Notes: generated from the letters alone by a model not told the origin. Counted from the stretch's first letter, positions 44,279 through 52,901 are shown. The stretch is 64,000 nt of DNA from an uncultured bacterium (GCA_946546825.1 CAMNOK010000002.1:37668-101667), one strand, 5' to 3'. A program made the numbers and translations.

Positions 44279-46024
44279 TTACCAGAAGTATGCATAGAAG
44301 CAAGCGCAGAGGCCGATGACAACGAGCGTTCCCACGATGTCCCAGAAGCCCCAGCTTTCGCGGATGCTCTTTTTGAAGTCTGCGCTGAAGGTGATGGCGT
44401 CAACTTGTTCTTTAGAAGGAGCGGGTGTGAAGCAGCTGACGACGATCATCAGCAGGATGATGAACACCAGCAGCCAGCACTCAAAGATGAGCCAGTTAGT
44501 CTGCCAGAACCAGGTGGTGTTTTCCCAGAAGGCGCCGTCCATGGCAGCCTTGCCGGAGTCGGTGAGGACATTGGTGAGCAGGCGTACCATGCCGATGACG
44601 AAGCCACCGATGAGACCCCATTCGCCGGCCTTCGGTGTGATCTTCTTGGAGAAGATACCGAGTGTGAAGACGGCTACCATGGCAGGAGCAATCAGTGACT
44701 GGATGTCTTGCAGATAGCTGTAGAGGTTACCCATGTTCATCATGATGGGCATCCATGCAAGACCCAGCAGCACAACGACGATTGTTGCCATACGACCGAC
44801 GAAGACGTAGTGTGCTTCGCTCATGCCTTTTTTCATGGGCTTGTAGAAGTCCTCTGTGAACAGGGTTGCACAACTGTTGAAGAATGCAGCCAGGGAGGCT
44901 ACGAGAGCGCAGACGAAACCGATGGTCACGATGCCCTTGATACCGGCAGGCAGAATGTTTTTCACCATCATGGCGAAAGCACCGTCAGTTGACTCGTGGT
45001 TGGTGATATCCATTTCGATGCCGCTTCCTGTTTTCAGGGAGAGGGCATAGGCAATCATACCGGGGATGAGGAACATGAAGCAGGGGAGAATCTTGAAGAA
45101 TCCGGCTGCGATGGTGCCGCGGCGTGCGCGTGCTATCACCTTAGCGTTGTCCTCACCTGGAACCTGTCCCAGTACACGCTGAACGATGTGCTGGTCAGTG
45201 CACCAGTACCAGAAGCCAATGATGGAAGCACCGAGGAATACAACGTAGCCTGGGAACTGCGGATACATGGGGTCTGCGGGGTCGGTGTGGAACATGTGGG
45301 TTGTTCCGTAGCCGTTGTGTGCCTGGTTGCAGGCGTCCATCATGGCAGCCCATCCTGCGGTGATGCTGCCGTCACCTAATGTGGCAAGTCCGAGGAACAA
45401 CACCAGGAAAGAACCGATGATGAGGATAGGGGTCTGAATGGTGGAGAGAGTCATCACACCTTTCATGCCACCGAAGACGGTGAACACGGCTGTGATGAAA
45501 ATGAGTCCGATGGCTCCATACCAGAAGGGGATGCCCAGCAGATACTTGAAGAAGATACCTCCGGTGAAGGCCGTTACGCTGACTTTGGTCAGAACGTAGG
45601 CCACGAGGGTGATGATAGAGAGCCAGGAACCTGTGCGCTGTGTGTAGCGGAACTTCAGGAAGTCAGGCATGGTGATAATCTTTCCCATCTTGTTGATGAG
45701 CAGCTGATAGAAAGGAACAAACAGCCAGCCGAGGATGAGGATCATCCAGCCCTGCATCTCCCAGTGAGCCATTCCCACGCCGTCTTTTGCACCAGTACCG
45801 GCCAGACCAACGAGGTGTTCAGAGCCGATGTTGGCAGCGAAGATGGCCATACCGATTACATACCAGGGCTCGCCCTTACCGAAGAGGTAGGCCGACGAGT
45901 CTTCGCCCTGCTGAGCTTTCTTGTCTTTCCAGATGGCATACCATACGGCAGCCACCACTCCACAAAGGCCGACGGCAAGCACTGCCCAGTCGAGCCAGAT
46001 GAATTCATGTGAACTCCAGTTCAT
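44279..46024 (-). CDS. sodium:solute symporter (SSS family), probable arabinose uptake
   Basis: The 581-residue membrane protein has about 14 hydrophobic segments and the SSS/SGLT motifs GSEHLVGLAGTGAKDGVGMAHWE, FRYTQRTGSWLSIIT and a sodium-site region. Length and sequence resemble sodium/glucose-galactose cotransporters of Bacteroidota. The context inside the arabinose operon, 11 bp before the regulator gene, points to L-arabinose or a related sugar crossing the inner membrane. The substrate is inferred from neighbours. Confidence 0.92.
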   Translation of the reverse strand: MNWSSHEFIWLDWAVLAVGLCGVVAAVWYAIWKDKKAQQGEDSSAYLFGKGEPWYVIGMAIFAANIGSEHLVGLAGTGAKDGVGMAHWEMQGWMILILGWLFVPFYQLLINKMGKIITMPDFLKFRYTQRTGSWLSIITLVAYVLTKVSVTAFTGGIFFKYLLGIPFWYGAIGLIFITAVFTVFGGMKGVMTLSTIQTPILIIGSFLVLFLGLATLGDGSITAGWAAMMDACNQAHNGYGTTHMFHTDPADPMYPQFPGYVVFLGASIIGFWYWCTDQHIVQRVLGQVPGEDNAKVIARARRGTIAAGFFKILPCFMFLIPGMIAYALSLKTGSGIEMDITNHESTDGAFAMMVKNILPAGIKGIVTIGFVCALVASLAAFFNSCATLFTEDFYKPMKKGMSEAHYVFVGRMATIVVVLLGLAWMPIMMNMGNLYSYLQDIQSLIAPAMVAVFTLGIFSKKITPKAGEWGLIGGFVIGMVRLLTNVLTDSGKAAMDGAFWENTTWFWQTNWLIFECWLLVFIILLMIVVSCFTPAPSKEQVDAITFSADFKKSIRESWGFWDIVGTLVVIGLCACFYAYFW

Positions 46025-46059
46025 AATGTTATTGTATTTAATTGTTTTAAGTTTCTTGT

Positions 46060-47238
46060 CTATTTGATGCTGAACTTATAGGCAGCGTGGCTGTAATATT
46101 TTTCGCCTGGTTTGAGGGTAGGTTGTACCCAGTCGGCCTTGTTGGGAGAGTCAGGATACTTCTGGCTTTCCAGGCATACGCTGACGTGTTGCGGATAGAC
46201 CAGGCCTTTTTTGTGGTGGATATTCACTTCGTTGCCCACACCCTGGAAGTTACCGCTATAGACCTGTACGCCCGGCTCATTGGTAAACATTTCCATAAGG
46301 ATGCCGCTCTTCGGGCTATAGAGTGAGGCGCAGACCTGTGTGTCGTCGCCTTTGCCGTCCTTAAAGGTGTTCAGACAGAAGTTGTGGTCGTAGCCGCCAG
46401 CGTTCTGAATCTGGTCGAAGGCCGACTTGATGCTGTCGCCAATGGCATGGGCTTTGCGGAAGTCCATGGGCGTTCCCTCTACGGGTTTGATTTCGCCGGT
46501 GGGGATATAGAGCTTGTCGGAGGGTGTGAAGTTATCGGCATTGACATAGAGCACTTGGTCGTAGCCAGGTTGTGTGAAGTCGCCAGACAGGTTGTAGTAG
46601 TTGTGATTGGTCTGGTTGATGATGGTTTCCTTGTCGGTGGTAGCCTCCCAGGTGATATCGAGCACGTTGTCGTCGGTCACTTTGTAGGTTGTCACGGCAA
46701 CCACCTTTCCGGGGAATCCATTCTCGCCGTCCTCGGCGGTGATGGTGAGCTTCAGTGTCTGTTCGTCAGTCATCTCTGCGTCATACACTTGGTTCATCCA
46801 GCCAGTGTTGCCGCCGCCGTGCAGACAGTTGCCGTTGTCGTTGGCTTTCAGTTGATACTCCTGTCCGTTCAGTGTGAACTTGGAGCCCTTGATGCGGTTG
46901 GCATAGCGTCCGACACTTGAGCCATAGTCGGTGGGTGAGTTCAGGGTGTCGGCATACTGGTGAATGTTGTCGAAACCGAGCACGACGTCGGTGGGTTGTC
47001 CGTTCTTGTCGGGCACCACGAGTGAGACGACGCGTCCGCCATAGTTGGTGATGCACACTTCCATGCCGTTGTTGTTTTTCAGCGTGTAGAGTTTCACGGT
47101 TTTCCCGTTGATGATGGTGTCAAAGGCAGCGGGGTCGAGTCCTGACACGGTCAACTTTGTCTCGGTGCCGTTGGCACAGGATGAGAGCAGAAGTGTAGCC
47201 ATTCCTGCTCCAATCATAAAGCTTTTGAAGTTTCTCAT
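46060..47238 (-). CDS. aldose 1-epimerase (mutarotase), lipoprotein form
   Basis: The 392-residue enzyme interconverts alpha and beta anomers of free sugars. It opens with a lipoprotein signal (MRNFKSFMIGAGMATLLLSSCANG; lipobox Cys about residue 21), so it acts in the periplasm, unlike the cytosolic homologue at 50131-51228. The GalM catalytic residues lie in NQTNHNYYNLSG and in the late block around TNEPGVQVYSGNF. It is the first gene of the arabinose operon and may supply the anomer used by the symporter. Confidence 0.93.
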   Translation of the reverse strand: MRNFKSFMIGAGMATLLLSSCANGTETKLTVSGLDPAAFDTIINGKTVKLYTLKNNNGMEVCITNYGGRVVSLVVPDKNGQPTDVVLGFDNIHQYADTLNSPTDYGSSVGRYANRIKGSKFTLNGQEYQLKANDNGNCLHGGGNTGWMNQVYDAEMTDEQTLKLTITAEDGENGFPGKVVAVTTYKVTDDNVLDITWEATTDKETIINQTNHNYYNLSGDFTQPGYDQVLYVNADNFTPSDKLYIPTGEIKPVEGTPMDFRKAHAIGDSIKSAFDQIQNAGGYDHNFCLNTFKDGKGDDTQVCASLYSPKSGILMEMFTNEPGVQVYSGNFQGVGNEVNIHHKKGLVYPQHVSVCLESQKYPDSPNKADWVQPTLKPGEKYYSHAAYKFSIK

Positions 47239-47253
47239 AAAGAGGTTTTTAAG

Positions 47254-47281
47254 TTAGTAACTAAATTTTGGTGTAAAATTA
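47254..47281 (-). promoter_or_regulatory. putative promoter and operator of the arabinose operon
   Basis: On the minus strand TAATTTTA (plus 47274-47281) is one base off the -7 consensus. The dyad TTAGTAACTAA (47254-47264) lies just downstream of it, about 16 bp before the first gene, where a repressor would block transcription. No clear TTTG is seen at -33. The link to the Nudix regulator is inference. Confidence 0.35.
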
Positions 47282-47402
47282 CAACTTTTTCCCGAATGTC
47301 TTATCAGTTTGTGTGTTTCTTTTTTCTCTGCTTTTATGGATTTTGTATTTCTTAACAGTTCATTTGGTGTTGTCGTGGCCTGTAGGTTCGGTTTGTGTAT
47401 GA

Positions 47403-47434
47403 CAAAAAAGAGGAGACCCTTTTGAGGTCTCCTC
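47403..47434 (-). terminator. terminator of the galactose operon
   Basis: GAGGAGACC (47410-47418) and GGTCTCCTC (47426-47434) form a 9-bp stem. On the minus strand a T-run follows. It separates the galactose operon from the arabinose operon downstream. Confidence 0.85.
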
Positions 47435-47464
47435 CAGTGATGTTTGTATTCAAGTCGTGGAATA

Positions 47465-48754
47465 TCAATCGACGGGGATGTCGGTGTTGACATTCTTTGA
47501 ACCGACAAGTGCGTAGTACAGGATGTATGCGGCACAGAGCAGCGGCACCCAGTAGGAGATGAGGTAGCTGCCGGTGACGTCGGCCACGAGTCCCTGTATG
47601 CCCACCATGATGGCGAAGCCGCAGACCATGGTCATGAAGGCGCCCGATGCGATGGCGGTATATTTGCCGAGGCCCTCTGTGGCAAGGTTGAAGATGCCGC
47701 CCCACATGACGCTGGCACAGAGGCCCACGAGCAGGAAGCAGAAGATGCCGACGGGTACATCACCCCAGAGGATGGCCATGTTGGTGTAGTCGATGCCGGG
47801 CACGCTGACGGCGGTGGTTGTCGGTAGGTAGATGCCAAGGAGCAACAGGATGATGGCCAGTCCGCTGACGAATGTTATCATGGCTTTGGTGGAAACTTTC
47901 GCTCCCACACTGGCACCGATGAAACGTCCGATGAGCATGAACAGGAAGTAGATGGAGGCCAGAGTGCCTACATATCCAGCGTCCATAGCCAGACCGGGTG
48001 TTGCTGCATCGGGGGCTGCTGTCAGGTATTGGAGTATGAAGCCGGGGATACCCATCTCCACACCGCCGTAGAGACCGATGGCCAGGATGCCGAGGTCAAA
48101 GTGGCGGAAGCGCATGGAAGTCTTGATGTCTTGAAGCAGGTGGCCGCCTTCAGGCTGTGCAGGCTCTTCTATCTTGGTGAAGAGGATGACGACGAAGGCT
48201 ACGGCGAAGATGGCCAGTGCAATCATCAGTGCCGGTGTGGCATCGGAGATCTTAGCCTTGGCAGCATCGCCGATGAGGGCACCCATGATGATATAGACAG
48301 CCACGGCAGCCGAAGAGTTGAACACACCGCCCGTCTGGATGAGCTGGTTACCCTTGTTGCCGCCACCTCCGAGGAGGTTCAGCATCGGATTGACGACGGT
48401 GTTCAGAATGCACATGCAGGCACCTGAGATGAGGGCTCCGATGAGATAGACGGCCATGCCGCCCCAACCGGAGAGCCACTGCACAAGGATGCCGACGATG
48501 CCGACCACGAGTCCGATGAGGGCAGTCTTCTTGTAGCCGAACTTCTGTATGCAGATACCTGCGGGGAAGCCCATGACCAGATAGGCCATGAAGTTGCCGT
48601 AGTTACCAATCATGGCCATGAAGTTGGTGGTGCCGAACTGGTTTTTCACGATGACGCCCATGGGTGAGCAGAGGTTGGTCACAAAGGCAATCATGGCGAA
48701 CAGGGCAATCATCACGATGATGGCAGGCCACTGGGTTTTCTGTTGTGTACTCAT
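47465..48754 (-). CDS. sugar:H+ MFS transporter, probable glucose/galactose permease
   Basis: The 429-residue protein has 12 predicted helices and resembles the FHS (fucose-galactose-glucose) branch of the major facilitator superfamily: FVTNLCSPMGVIVKNQFG in helix 1 and GFPAGICIQKFGYKKTALIGLVV at the loop 2-3 motif. It follows galK by 18 bp and ends before a strong terminator. Its position in the galactose operon makes galactose or glucose the likely cargo. Confidence 0.92.
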   Translation of the reverse strand: MSTQQKTQWPAIIVMIALFAMIAFVTNLCSPMGVIVKNQFGTTNFMAMIGNYGNFMAYLVMGFPAGICIQKFGYKKTALIGLVVGIVGILVQWLSGWGGMAVYLIGALISGACMCILNTVVNPMLNLLGGGGNKGNQLIQTGGVFNSSAAVAVYIIMGALIGDAAKAKISDATPALMIALAIFAVAFVVILFTKIEEPAQPEGGHLLQDIKTSMRFRHFDLGILAIGLYGGVEMGIPGFILQYLTAAPDAATPGLAMDAGYVGTLASIYFLFMLIGRFIGASVGAKVSTKAMITFVSGLAIILLLLGIYLPTTTAVSVPGIDYTNMAILWGDVPVGIFCFLLVGLCASVMWGGIFNLATEGLGKYTAIASGAFMTMVCGFAIMVGIQGLVADVTGSYLISYWVPLLCAAYILYYALVGSKNVNTDIPVD

Positions 48755-48772
48755 TTGCTTAATTTTAAGTGA

Positions 48773-49936
48773 TTAGCAGATTTTGCGTGAGCCGTCGCTG
48801 ATGATGACGTCATACACTTTGGGCTCCTTGCCGTACTTAGCCTGGTATTTCTCCTTGGCTGTGGCAATAAAGCTGTCGTAGAGCTCGTCTTTGACGAGGT
48901 TGATGGTGCAGCCGCCGAAGCCACCGCCCATGATACGGCTGCCTGTAACGCCACACTCCTTGGCAATGTCGTTCAGGTAGTCGAGCTCCTCGCAGGAAAC
49001 TTCATACTCCTTGGAGAGACCCTCGTGGGTTTCATACATTTTCTTTCCTACGGTCTCGTAGTCACCGGCAACGAGTGCGTCGCAGACAGCCAGCACACGG
49101 TCTTTCTCACCGAGTACGAAGTGTGCGCGCTTGTAGTCTTCTTCGCCTACCTCGGCGCGAACCTCTTCAAGCTGCTCCCATGTGCAGTCGCGCAGGGTCT
49201 CGAAGGTTGCTTCCGGGTGCTTGGCAGCGATGTGCTTCACGACGTTCTCGCAGCTGTTGCGTCGGTCGTTGTAGGGAGAGCCGGCCAGTTCGTGCTTCAC
49301 GCAGGAGTTGAGCAGTACGAGTTTGTAGCCTTTCGGGTCGAAGGGGAAATACTCGAACTCGCGGCTACGGCAGTCGAGGCGCATCAGTTTGCCGGCCTGT
49401 CCGAAGACGCTGGCAAACTGGTCCATGATACCGCAGTTCACTCCGCAGTAGTTGTGCTCGGTGGCTTGTCCGGCGAGCACCATGTCCCACTTGCTCACTT
49501 TGTTGTCGCCGAAGAGGTCGTTCAGTCCGCAGGCGAAGCAGCTCTCCATGGCTGCTGATGAAGACATGCCGGCTCCGAGGGGAACATCACCGGCGAAGGC
49601 GATATTGAATCCTTTAACGGGAACGCCTAACTTCTCCATTTCCAGGGCGATACCGTAGATGTAGCGTGCCCATGAGGCGCGTGGTCCTTCTCCATCGTGG
49701 AAGTCGAAATCGACGCGGTCTTTCAGGTCGATAGAGTATGCGCGGATCGTGCTCTCCGTTCCGTTGGGTCTCATTTCGGCCATGATGCCTTTATCTACAG
49801 CACCGGGGAATACGAATCCGCCGTTGTAGTCGGTGTGTTCACCAATGAGGTTGATACGGCCTGGAGAGGCATAGATGTTTCCAGTCTTACCATCGAAGTG
49901 CTTGATGAAGCGACTTCTTACAAATTCAATGTCCAT
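48773..49936 (-). CDS. galK: galactokinase
   Basis: The 387-residue GHMP kinase phosphorylates galactose at C1. It shows the galactokinase signature GRINLIGEHTDYNGGFVFP, the ATP-binding PLGAGMSSSAAMESC and the C-terminal MGGGFGGCTINLV. Length is normal. It is the middle gene of mutarotase, galK, permease on the minus strand; the spacer to the mutarotase gene (49937-50130) contains only A/T-rich short-period runs. Confidence 0.98.
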   Translation of the reverse strand: MDIEFVRSRFIKHFDGKTGNIYASPGRINLIGEHTDYNGGFVFPGAVDKGIMAEMRPNGTESTIRAYSIDLKDRVDFDFHDGEGPRASWARYIYGIALEMEKLGVPVKGFNIAFAGDVPLGAGMSSSAAMESCFACGLNDLFGDNKVSKWDMVLAGQATEHNYCGVNCGIMDQFASVFGQAGKLMRLDCRSREFEYFPFDPKGYKLVLLNSCVKHELAGSPYNDRRNSCENVVKHIAAKHPEATFETLRDCTWEQLEEVRAEVGEEDYKRAHFVLGEKDRVLAVCDALVAGDYETVGKKMYETHEGLSKEYEVSCEELDYLNDIAKECGVTGSRIMGGGFGGCTINLVKDELYDSFIATAKEKYQAKYGKEPKVYDVIISDGSRKIC

Positions 49937-50130
49937 AACGTCGATAAATTAAGAATTATAAATTAAAAATTAAAAATTTCGTGGGTGAGTTATTGTTGCT
50001 GATTGGGCTATAGGTTTTCCTTGCATGCGTCAACTATACGGCATCCGAACAAATAAGATTTGTCTGCTATAGGATTCCCTGCCATTATCAGTAACTTCTC
50101 ATTTTTACTTTTTCATTTTTCATTTTTCAT

Positions 50131-51228
50131 TTATACAAGTTCGACCCCGAACTTATATACTGTCTTCTGTTTGTATTCCTCGCCGGGACGCAGCACGACA
50201 CTGGGGAAGTAGGGATGGTTGGGTGAGTCGGGGAAGTGCTGGCACTCGAAGCAGATGCCCGAGCGGCGGGGGAAGGTGGCACCGTGTTGTCCGGCATAGC
50301 CGTCGGCCCAGTTGTCGGAGTAGAGCTGTACGCCCGGCTCGGTGGTATAGACCTCCATGGTGCGTCCGCTGACGGGTTCGCAGATGCGGGCGGCAAAGCT
50401 GAGCTCGCCTTCTTCCTTTTTGTTCAACACATAGCAGTGGTCATAGCCGGCACCGTTTTTGATCTGCTCGTCATTGGGGTCGTCGATGTCTTGTCCCACG
50501 GGTTTGGGCTTGCGGAAGTCGAAGGGAGTTCCCTCTACGAAGCGTATCTCGCCGGTTGGGATGCTGGTTTCGTCGATGGGCAGGTAGTAGTCGGCATTGA
50601 TCTCACACACCTGGTTCAGGATGTCGGGTGTGGGGTTAGCGATGCCCTGCAGGGAGAAGAATCCGTGGCTTGTGAGGTTGAGAATGGTTTTCTTGTTGGT
50701 GGTGGCCATGTATTCAATGACCAGCTCGTTTTCGTCGGTAAAGGTATAGACAACCGTTACTCTAACCTCGCCGGTGTAACCTTCTTCGCCATAGGGACTT
50801 ACATATTTGAGCACCACCGAACGGTCGTTCATCTGGAGTGCTTCCCACACTTTGGCGTTCCATCCTCTTTTGCCGCCGTGCAGAGAGTTGGGTCCGTTGT
50901 TGATGGCCAGTTCATACTGCTTGCCGTTGAGTTGGAACTTGCCGCGGCAGATGCGGTTGCCATAGCGTCCGATGAGGGTTGACAGGTAGGGTTCCGGACT
51001 GTTGATGACGTCCTGAATGTTGTCGTGTCCCTGTATGACGTTGGCATGTTTGCCGTTTTTGTCGGGCACCATGATGGCTACGATGGCACCGCCGTAGTTG
51101 GTGATGGCCACTTCGTTGCCCTGATTGTTCTTAAGGATGTAGAGGTCGGTCTGTTTGCCGTTGACAGTGGTCTGGAAGTCTTTTCTTTTCAGGCCACAGA
51201 TGTTCACTGTTTCAGTTGTGTTTGACAT
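50131..51228 (-). CDS. aldose 1-epimerase (mutarotase), cytosolic form
   Basis: The 365-residue enzyme lacks a signal peptide (MSNTTETVNICGLKRKDFQ) and so should act in the cytoplasm, giving alpha-galactose to GalK. GalM features are LTSHGFFSLQG, with Phe-Phe where the other copy has Tyr-Tyr, GAGYDHCYVLNKK and TTEPGVQLYSDNW. The Gly-His-Phe block replaces the more usual Asn-His-Tyr. It is the first gene of the galactose operon with its own promoter and a dyad at 51261-51302. Confidence 0.93.
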   Translation of the reverse strand: MSNTTETVNICGLKRKDFQTTVNGKQTDLYILKNNQGNEVAITNYGGAIVAIMVPDKNGKHANVIQGHDNIQDVINSPEPYLSTLIGRYGNRICRGKFQLNGKQYELAINNGPNSLHGGKRGWNAKVWEALQMNDRSVVLKYVSPYGEEGYTGEVRVTVVYTFTDENELVIEYMATTNKKTILNLTSHGFFSLQGIANPTPDILNQVCEINADYYLPIDETSIPTGEIRFVEGTPFDFRKPKPVGQDIDDPNDEQIKNGAGYDHCYVLNKKEEGELSFAARICEPVSGRTMEVYTTEPGVQLYSDNWADGYAGQHGATFPRRSGICFECQHFPDSPNHPYFPSVVLRPGEEYKQKTVYKFGVELV

Positions 51229-51260
51229 AACTTGAAGTTTTTAGTTATTGTAGTTTGTTG

Positions 51261-51302
51261 CAAAATAACTGAAAAAAAACGATAGCGACAAATAATTGTC
51301 AC
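51261..51302 (-). promoter_or_regulatory. promoter of the galactose operon with overlapping dyad
   Basis: On the minus strand TTTG (plus 51289-51292), a 20-bp spacer and TTATTTTG (plus 51261-51268, one mismatch) form a promoter about 30 bp before the mutarotase start. The near-palindrome GCGACAAATAATTGTCAC (51285-51302) covers the -33 element and could be an operator. Confidence 0.55.
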
Positions 51303-51361
51303 AAAAGATTAGTTAAAAACACTTAATTGCGTTTTCAAAAACACCTCTTCCGTTTGTGTTC

Positions 51362-51817
51362 CTATCTTTCCGAGCTCCTGACAGTGATATACACGGCCTC
51401 TCCCTGTTCCTTGGCCTTCACGATGAGCTCCTTGATGTTTCGGAGCCAGATGCGTGAGTTCAGCACCATGCCCTTTCTTTTGTTTTCTCCGGGTAGCAGA
51501 CAGCCTTTGGTTTCAAAGGGGTAGTTTCCTGCGTGAATCCTAATTCCTTGAAACAGAGGCACTCCTATGAGTTGCGGCAACCATTGGTTGAATTTCTTGG
51601 AGTAGTTGATGACTACGGGGTAGCGTCCTTCTGGTATGGCGAAAGGTTTCAGCTGTTGTGCCCTGTCGGGTGTGAGTTTGAGAGGGTCTTTGACGGTGGC
51701 GAGTTTCATGTGCAGGCATGGTGGTTCGAGAATGTCGCACAGGTAGCGGTTTCCCACATAGAGTTGTCCGATGGTGTAGGCCTTCTTGATGGCCTTGCGA
51801 TTGAGAATGAATTCCAT
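51362..51817 (-). CDS. DUF5675 protein
   Basis: The 151-residue protein matches DUF5675: an N-terminal GQLYVGNRYLCDILEPP, then IPEGRYPVVINYSKKFNQWLP and the core GIRIHAGNYPFETKGCLLPGEN, with conserved His and Cys. The family is common in phages and mobile elements of Bacteroidota, and the HxGN...GC pattern recalls L,D-transpeptidase-like cysteine domains, but no activity is established. It is the last gene of the leftward arm of the accessory module, separated from the DUF6291 gene by an octamer tract. Confidence 0.85.
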   Translation of the reverse strand: MEFILNRKAIKKAYTIGQLYVGNRYLCDILEPPCLHMKLATVKDPLKLTPDRAQQLKPFAIPEGRYPVVINYSKKFNQWLPQLIGVPLFQGIRIHAGNYPFETKGCLLPGENKRKGMVLNSRIWLRNIKELIVKAKEQGEAVYITVRSSER

Positions 51818-51828
51818 GTCAAGTGAAA

Positions 51829-51957
51829 AGTTTAAAAGTTTAAAAGTTTAAAAGTTTAAAAGTTTAAGAGTTTAAGAGTTTAAGAGTTTAAGAGTTTAAG
51901 AGTTTAAGAGTTTAAAAGTTTAAGAGTTTAAGAGTTTAAGAGTTTAAAAGTTTAAAA
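51829..51957. repeat. tract of 16 tandem octamers
   Basis: Sixteen consecutive copies of an 8-bp unit, either AAAAGTTT or AAGAGTTT, fill the spacer between the DUF5675 and DUF6291 genes. Variants are clustered: five A-type, six G-type, then mixed. It is non-coding. It may affect expression of the downstream gene and is likely to vary in copy number. Confidence 0.95.
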
Positions 51958-51960
51958 GGG

Positions 51961-52743
51961 TCATCGTTGTCGGTAGTTGTTTTCAAGTACCTTGACGAAG
52001 TTGTCGGGCTGCAGGAGCCAGTCGAAGGTGCAGACGAAGTTGTGCTTGTTGCGTCCGTTGAGAAACGGGGAGAGTGCAGCATTGCGCATGGCCCTTACAA
52101 TCTGCTCGTCGGTGAACTGTCGGGCCAGGTTCCGGATGAGTTGCCGTCGGCGGTCGGTGAGATACTCGGTGGTGGGAATCCGGGTGTTTCTGGCACATCG
52201 GTTGAAGTAGCTGAGGAAGTTGGATAGCTGTTCTTCGGAAAGATTTCTCGTGTTTTCGGCTTCTTTTTCCATCGAATCAGCCTTCACCGTCTTTTCTGCA
52301 TCTACCTCCTGGTCATGATCGTTTTCGTTGACGTTTTCGTTGACGTTATCGTTATCGTTGACGTTGTCGTTATCGTTTTCGTTGACGTTATCGTTTTCGT
52401 TATCGTTATCGTTATCGTTTTCGTTATCGTTATCATGTGCGGACTTTTCGGACGCGGCGGACGTTTCTTCCTTTTTCTTCTTTCTGTATTCCTGCTTTCT
52501 GATTCGGTCGGCTTCGAGTCTCATCTCGTAGATTTCCTTGTCTTTTCTGATTTGCAGTTGCAGGAATCCGTATGCGATTTTGAGTTGCGGGTCAAGGTCG
52601 GGTGGTGTTGTCTCCTGTCCGTTGAGTGAACGGAAGAGGGCGTGGAAGAGCTTCCCCATTTGTTCTTCGGAGAGATCTCTGATGGCTTCATACTGGCTTG
52701 CGTAGAGTAGGAAGGAGTCTTTCTTTCTTGATTTCTGTTCCAT
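51961..52743 (-). CDS. DUF6291 protein with Asp/Asn/Glu repeat linker
   Basis: The 260-residue protein starts with the DUF6291 domain (SFLLYASQYEAIRDLSEEQMGKLFHALF, then LKIAYGFLQLQIRKD), a basic helix (RIRKQEYRKKKKEE), and a long low-complexity linker of alternating Asn-Asp, Asn-Glu and Asn-Val pairs (residues about 104-142). A C-terminal helical domain (LSNFLSYFNRCARNTRI to NFVCTFDWLLQPDNFVKVLEN) resembles replication-initiation or helicase-loader domains of phages. The linker is encoded by hexamer-like DNA repeats at about 52318-52432. A role in replication of a mobile element is plausible and unproven. Confidence 0.8.
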   Translation of the reverse strand: MEQKSRKKDSFLLYASQYEAIRDLSEEQMGKLFHALFRSLNGQETTPPDLDPQLKIAYGFLQLQIRKDKEIYEMRLEADRIRKQEYRKKKKEETSAASEKSAHDNDNENDNDNDNENDNVNENDNDNVNDNDNVNENVNENDHDQEVDAEKTVKADSMEKEAENTRNLSEEQLSNFLSYFNRCARNTRIPTTEYLTDRRRQLIRNLARQFTDEQIVRAMRNAALSPFLNGRNKHNFVCTFDWLLQPDNFVKVLENNYRQR

Positions 52744-52782
52744 TGTGTTTCAGTTTGAGGGTTTAATAAATTTTTACGGCTG

Positions 52783-52813
52783 CAAATGTAAATACAAAAC
52801 ACGTCAGCACAAG
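52783..52813 (-). promoter_or_regulatory. promoter of the DUF6291 gene
   Basis: On the minus strand TACATTTG (plus 52783-52790) with CTTG 19 bp upstream (plus 52810-52813) gives a -7 and an imperfect -33. The -33 lies inside one arm of the terminator hairpin at 52801-52834. Confidence 0.5.
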
Positions 52814-52834
52814 ATAATGACCTTGTGCTGACGT
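52801..52834 (-). terminator. perfect 13-bp hairpin terminator
   Basis: ACGTCAGCACAAG (52801-52813) and CTTGTGCTGACGT (52822-52834) pair perfectly around 8 nt. On the minus strand GTTTTGTATTT follows, so it should end the transcript of the 123- and 188-residue genes. Confidence 0.8.
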
Positions 52835-52841
52835 CCCAGAA

Positions 52842-52893
52842 AGTATATTATCGGCTAAAAAAGTATGTTATCCCGAAAAAACAGTATGTTATC
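52842..52893 (+). repeat. three iteron-like repeats, cluster A
   Basis: AGTATATTATC (52842), AGTATGTTATC (52862) and AGTATGTTATC (52883) are direct repeats with 20- and 21-bp spacing, two helical turns. They lie upstream of the DUF6291 promoter. Cluster B at 54025-54076 has the inverse orientation. Confidence 0.85.
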
Positions 52894-52901
52894 TTGTAGG
52901 A

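Noticed and set aside
47254-47705. Two minus-strand frames overlapping the galactose operon terminator.
   Set aside because: They read through a strong terminator and overlap the end of the sugar transporter in another frame, with biased, unprotein-like composition.
49937-50130. A/T-rich short-period runs between galK and the mutarotase gene.
   Set aside because: Simple-sequence spacer without a dyad, promoter or frame; similar filler is common in Bacteroidota intergenic DNA.
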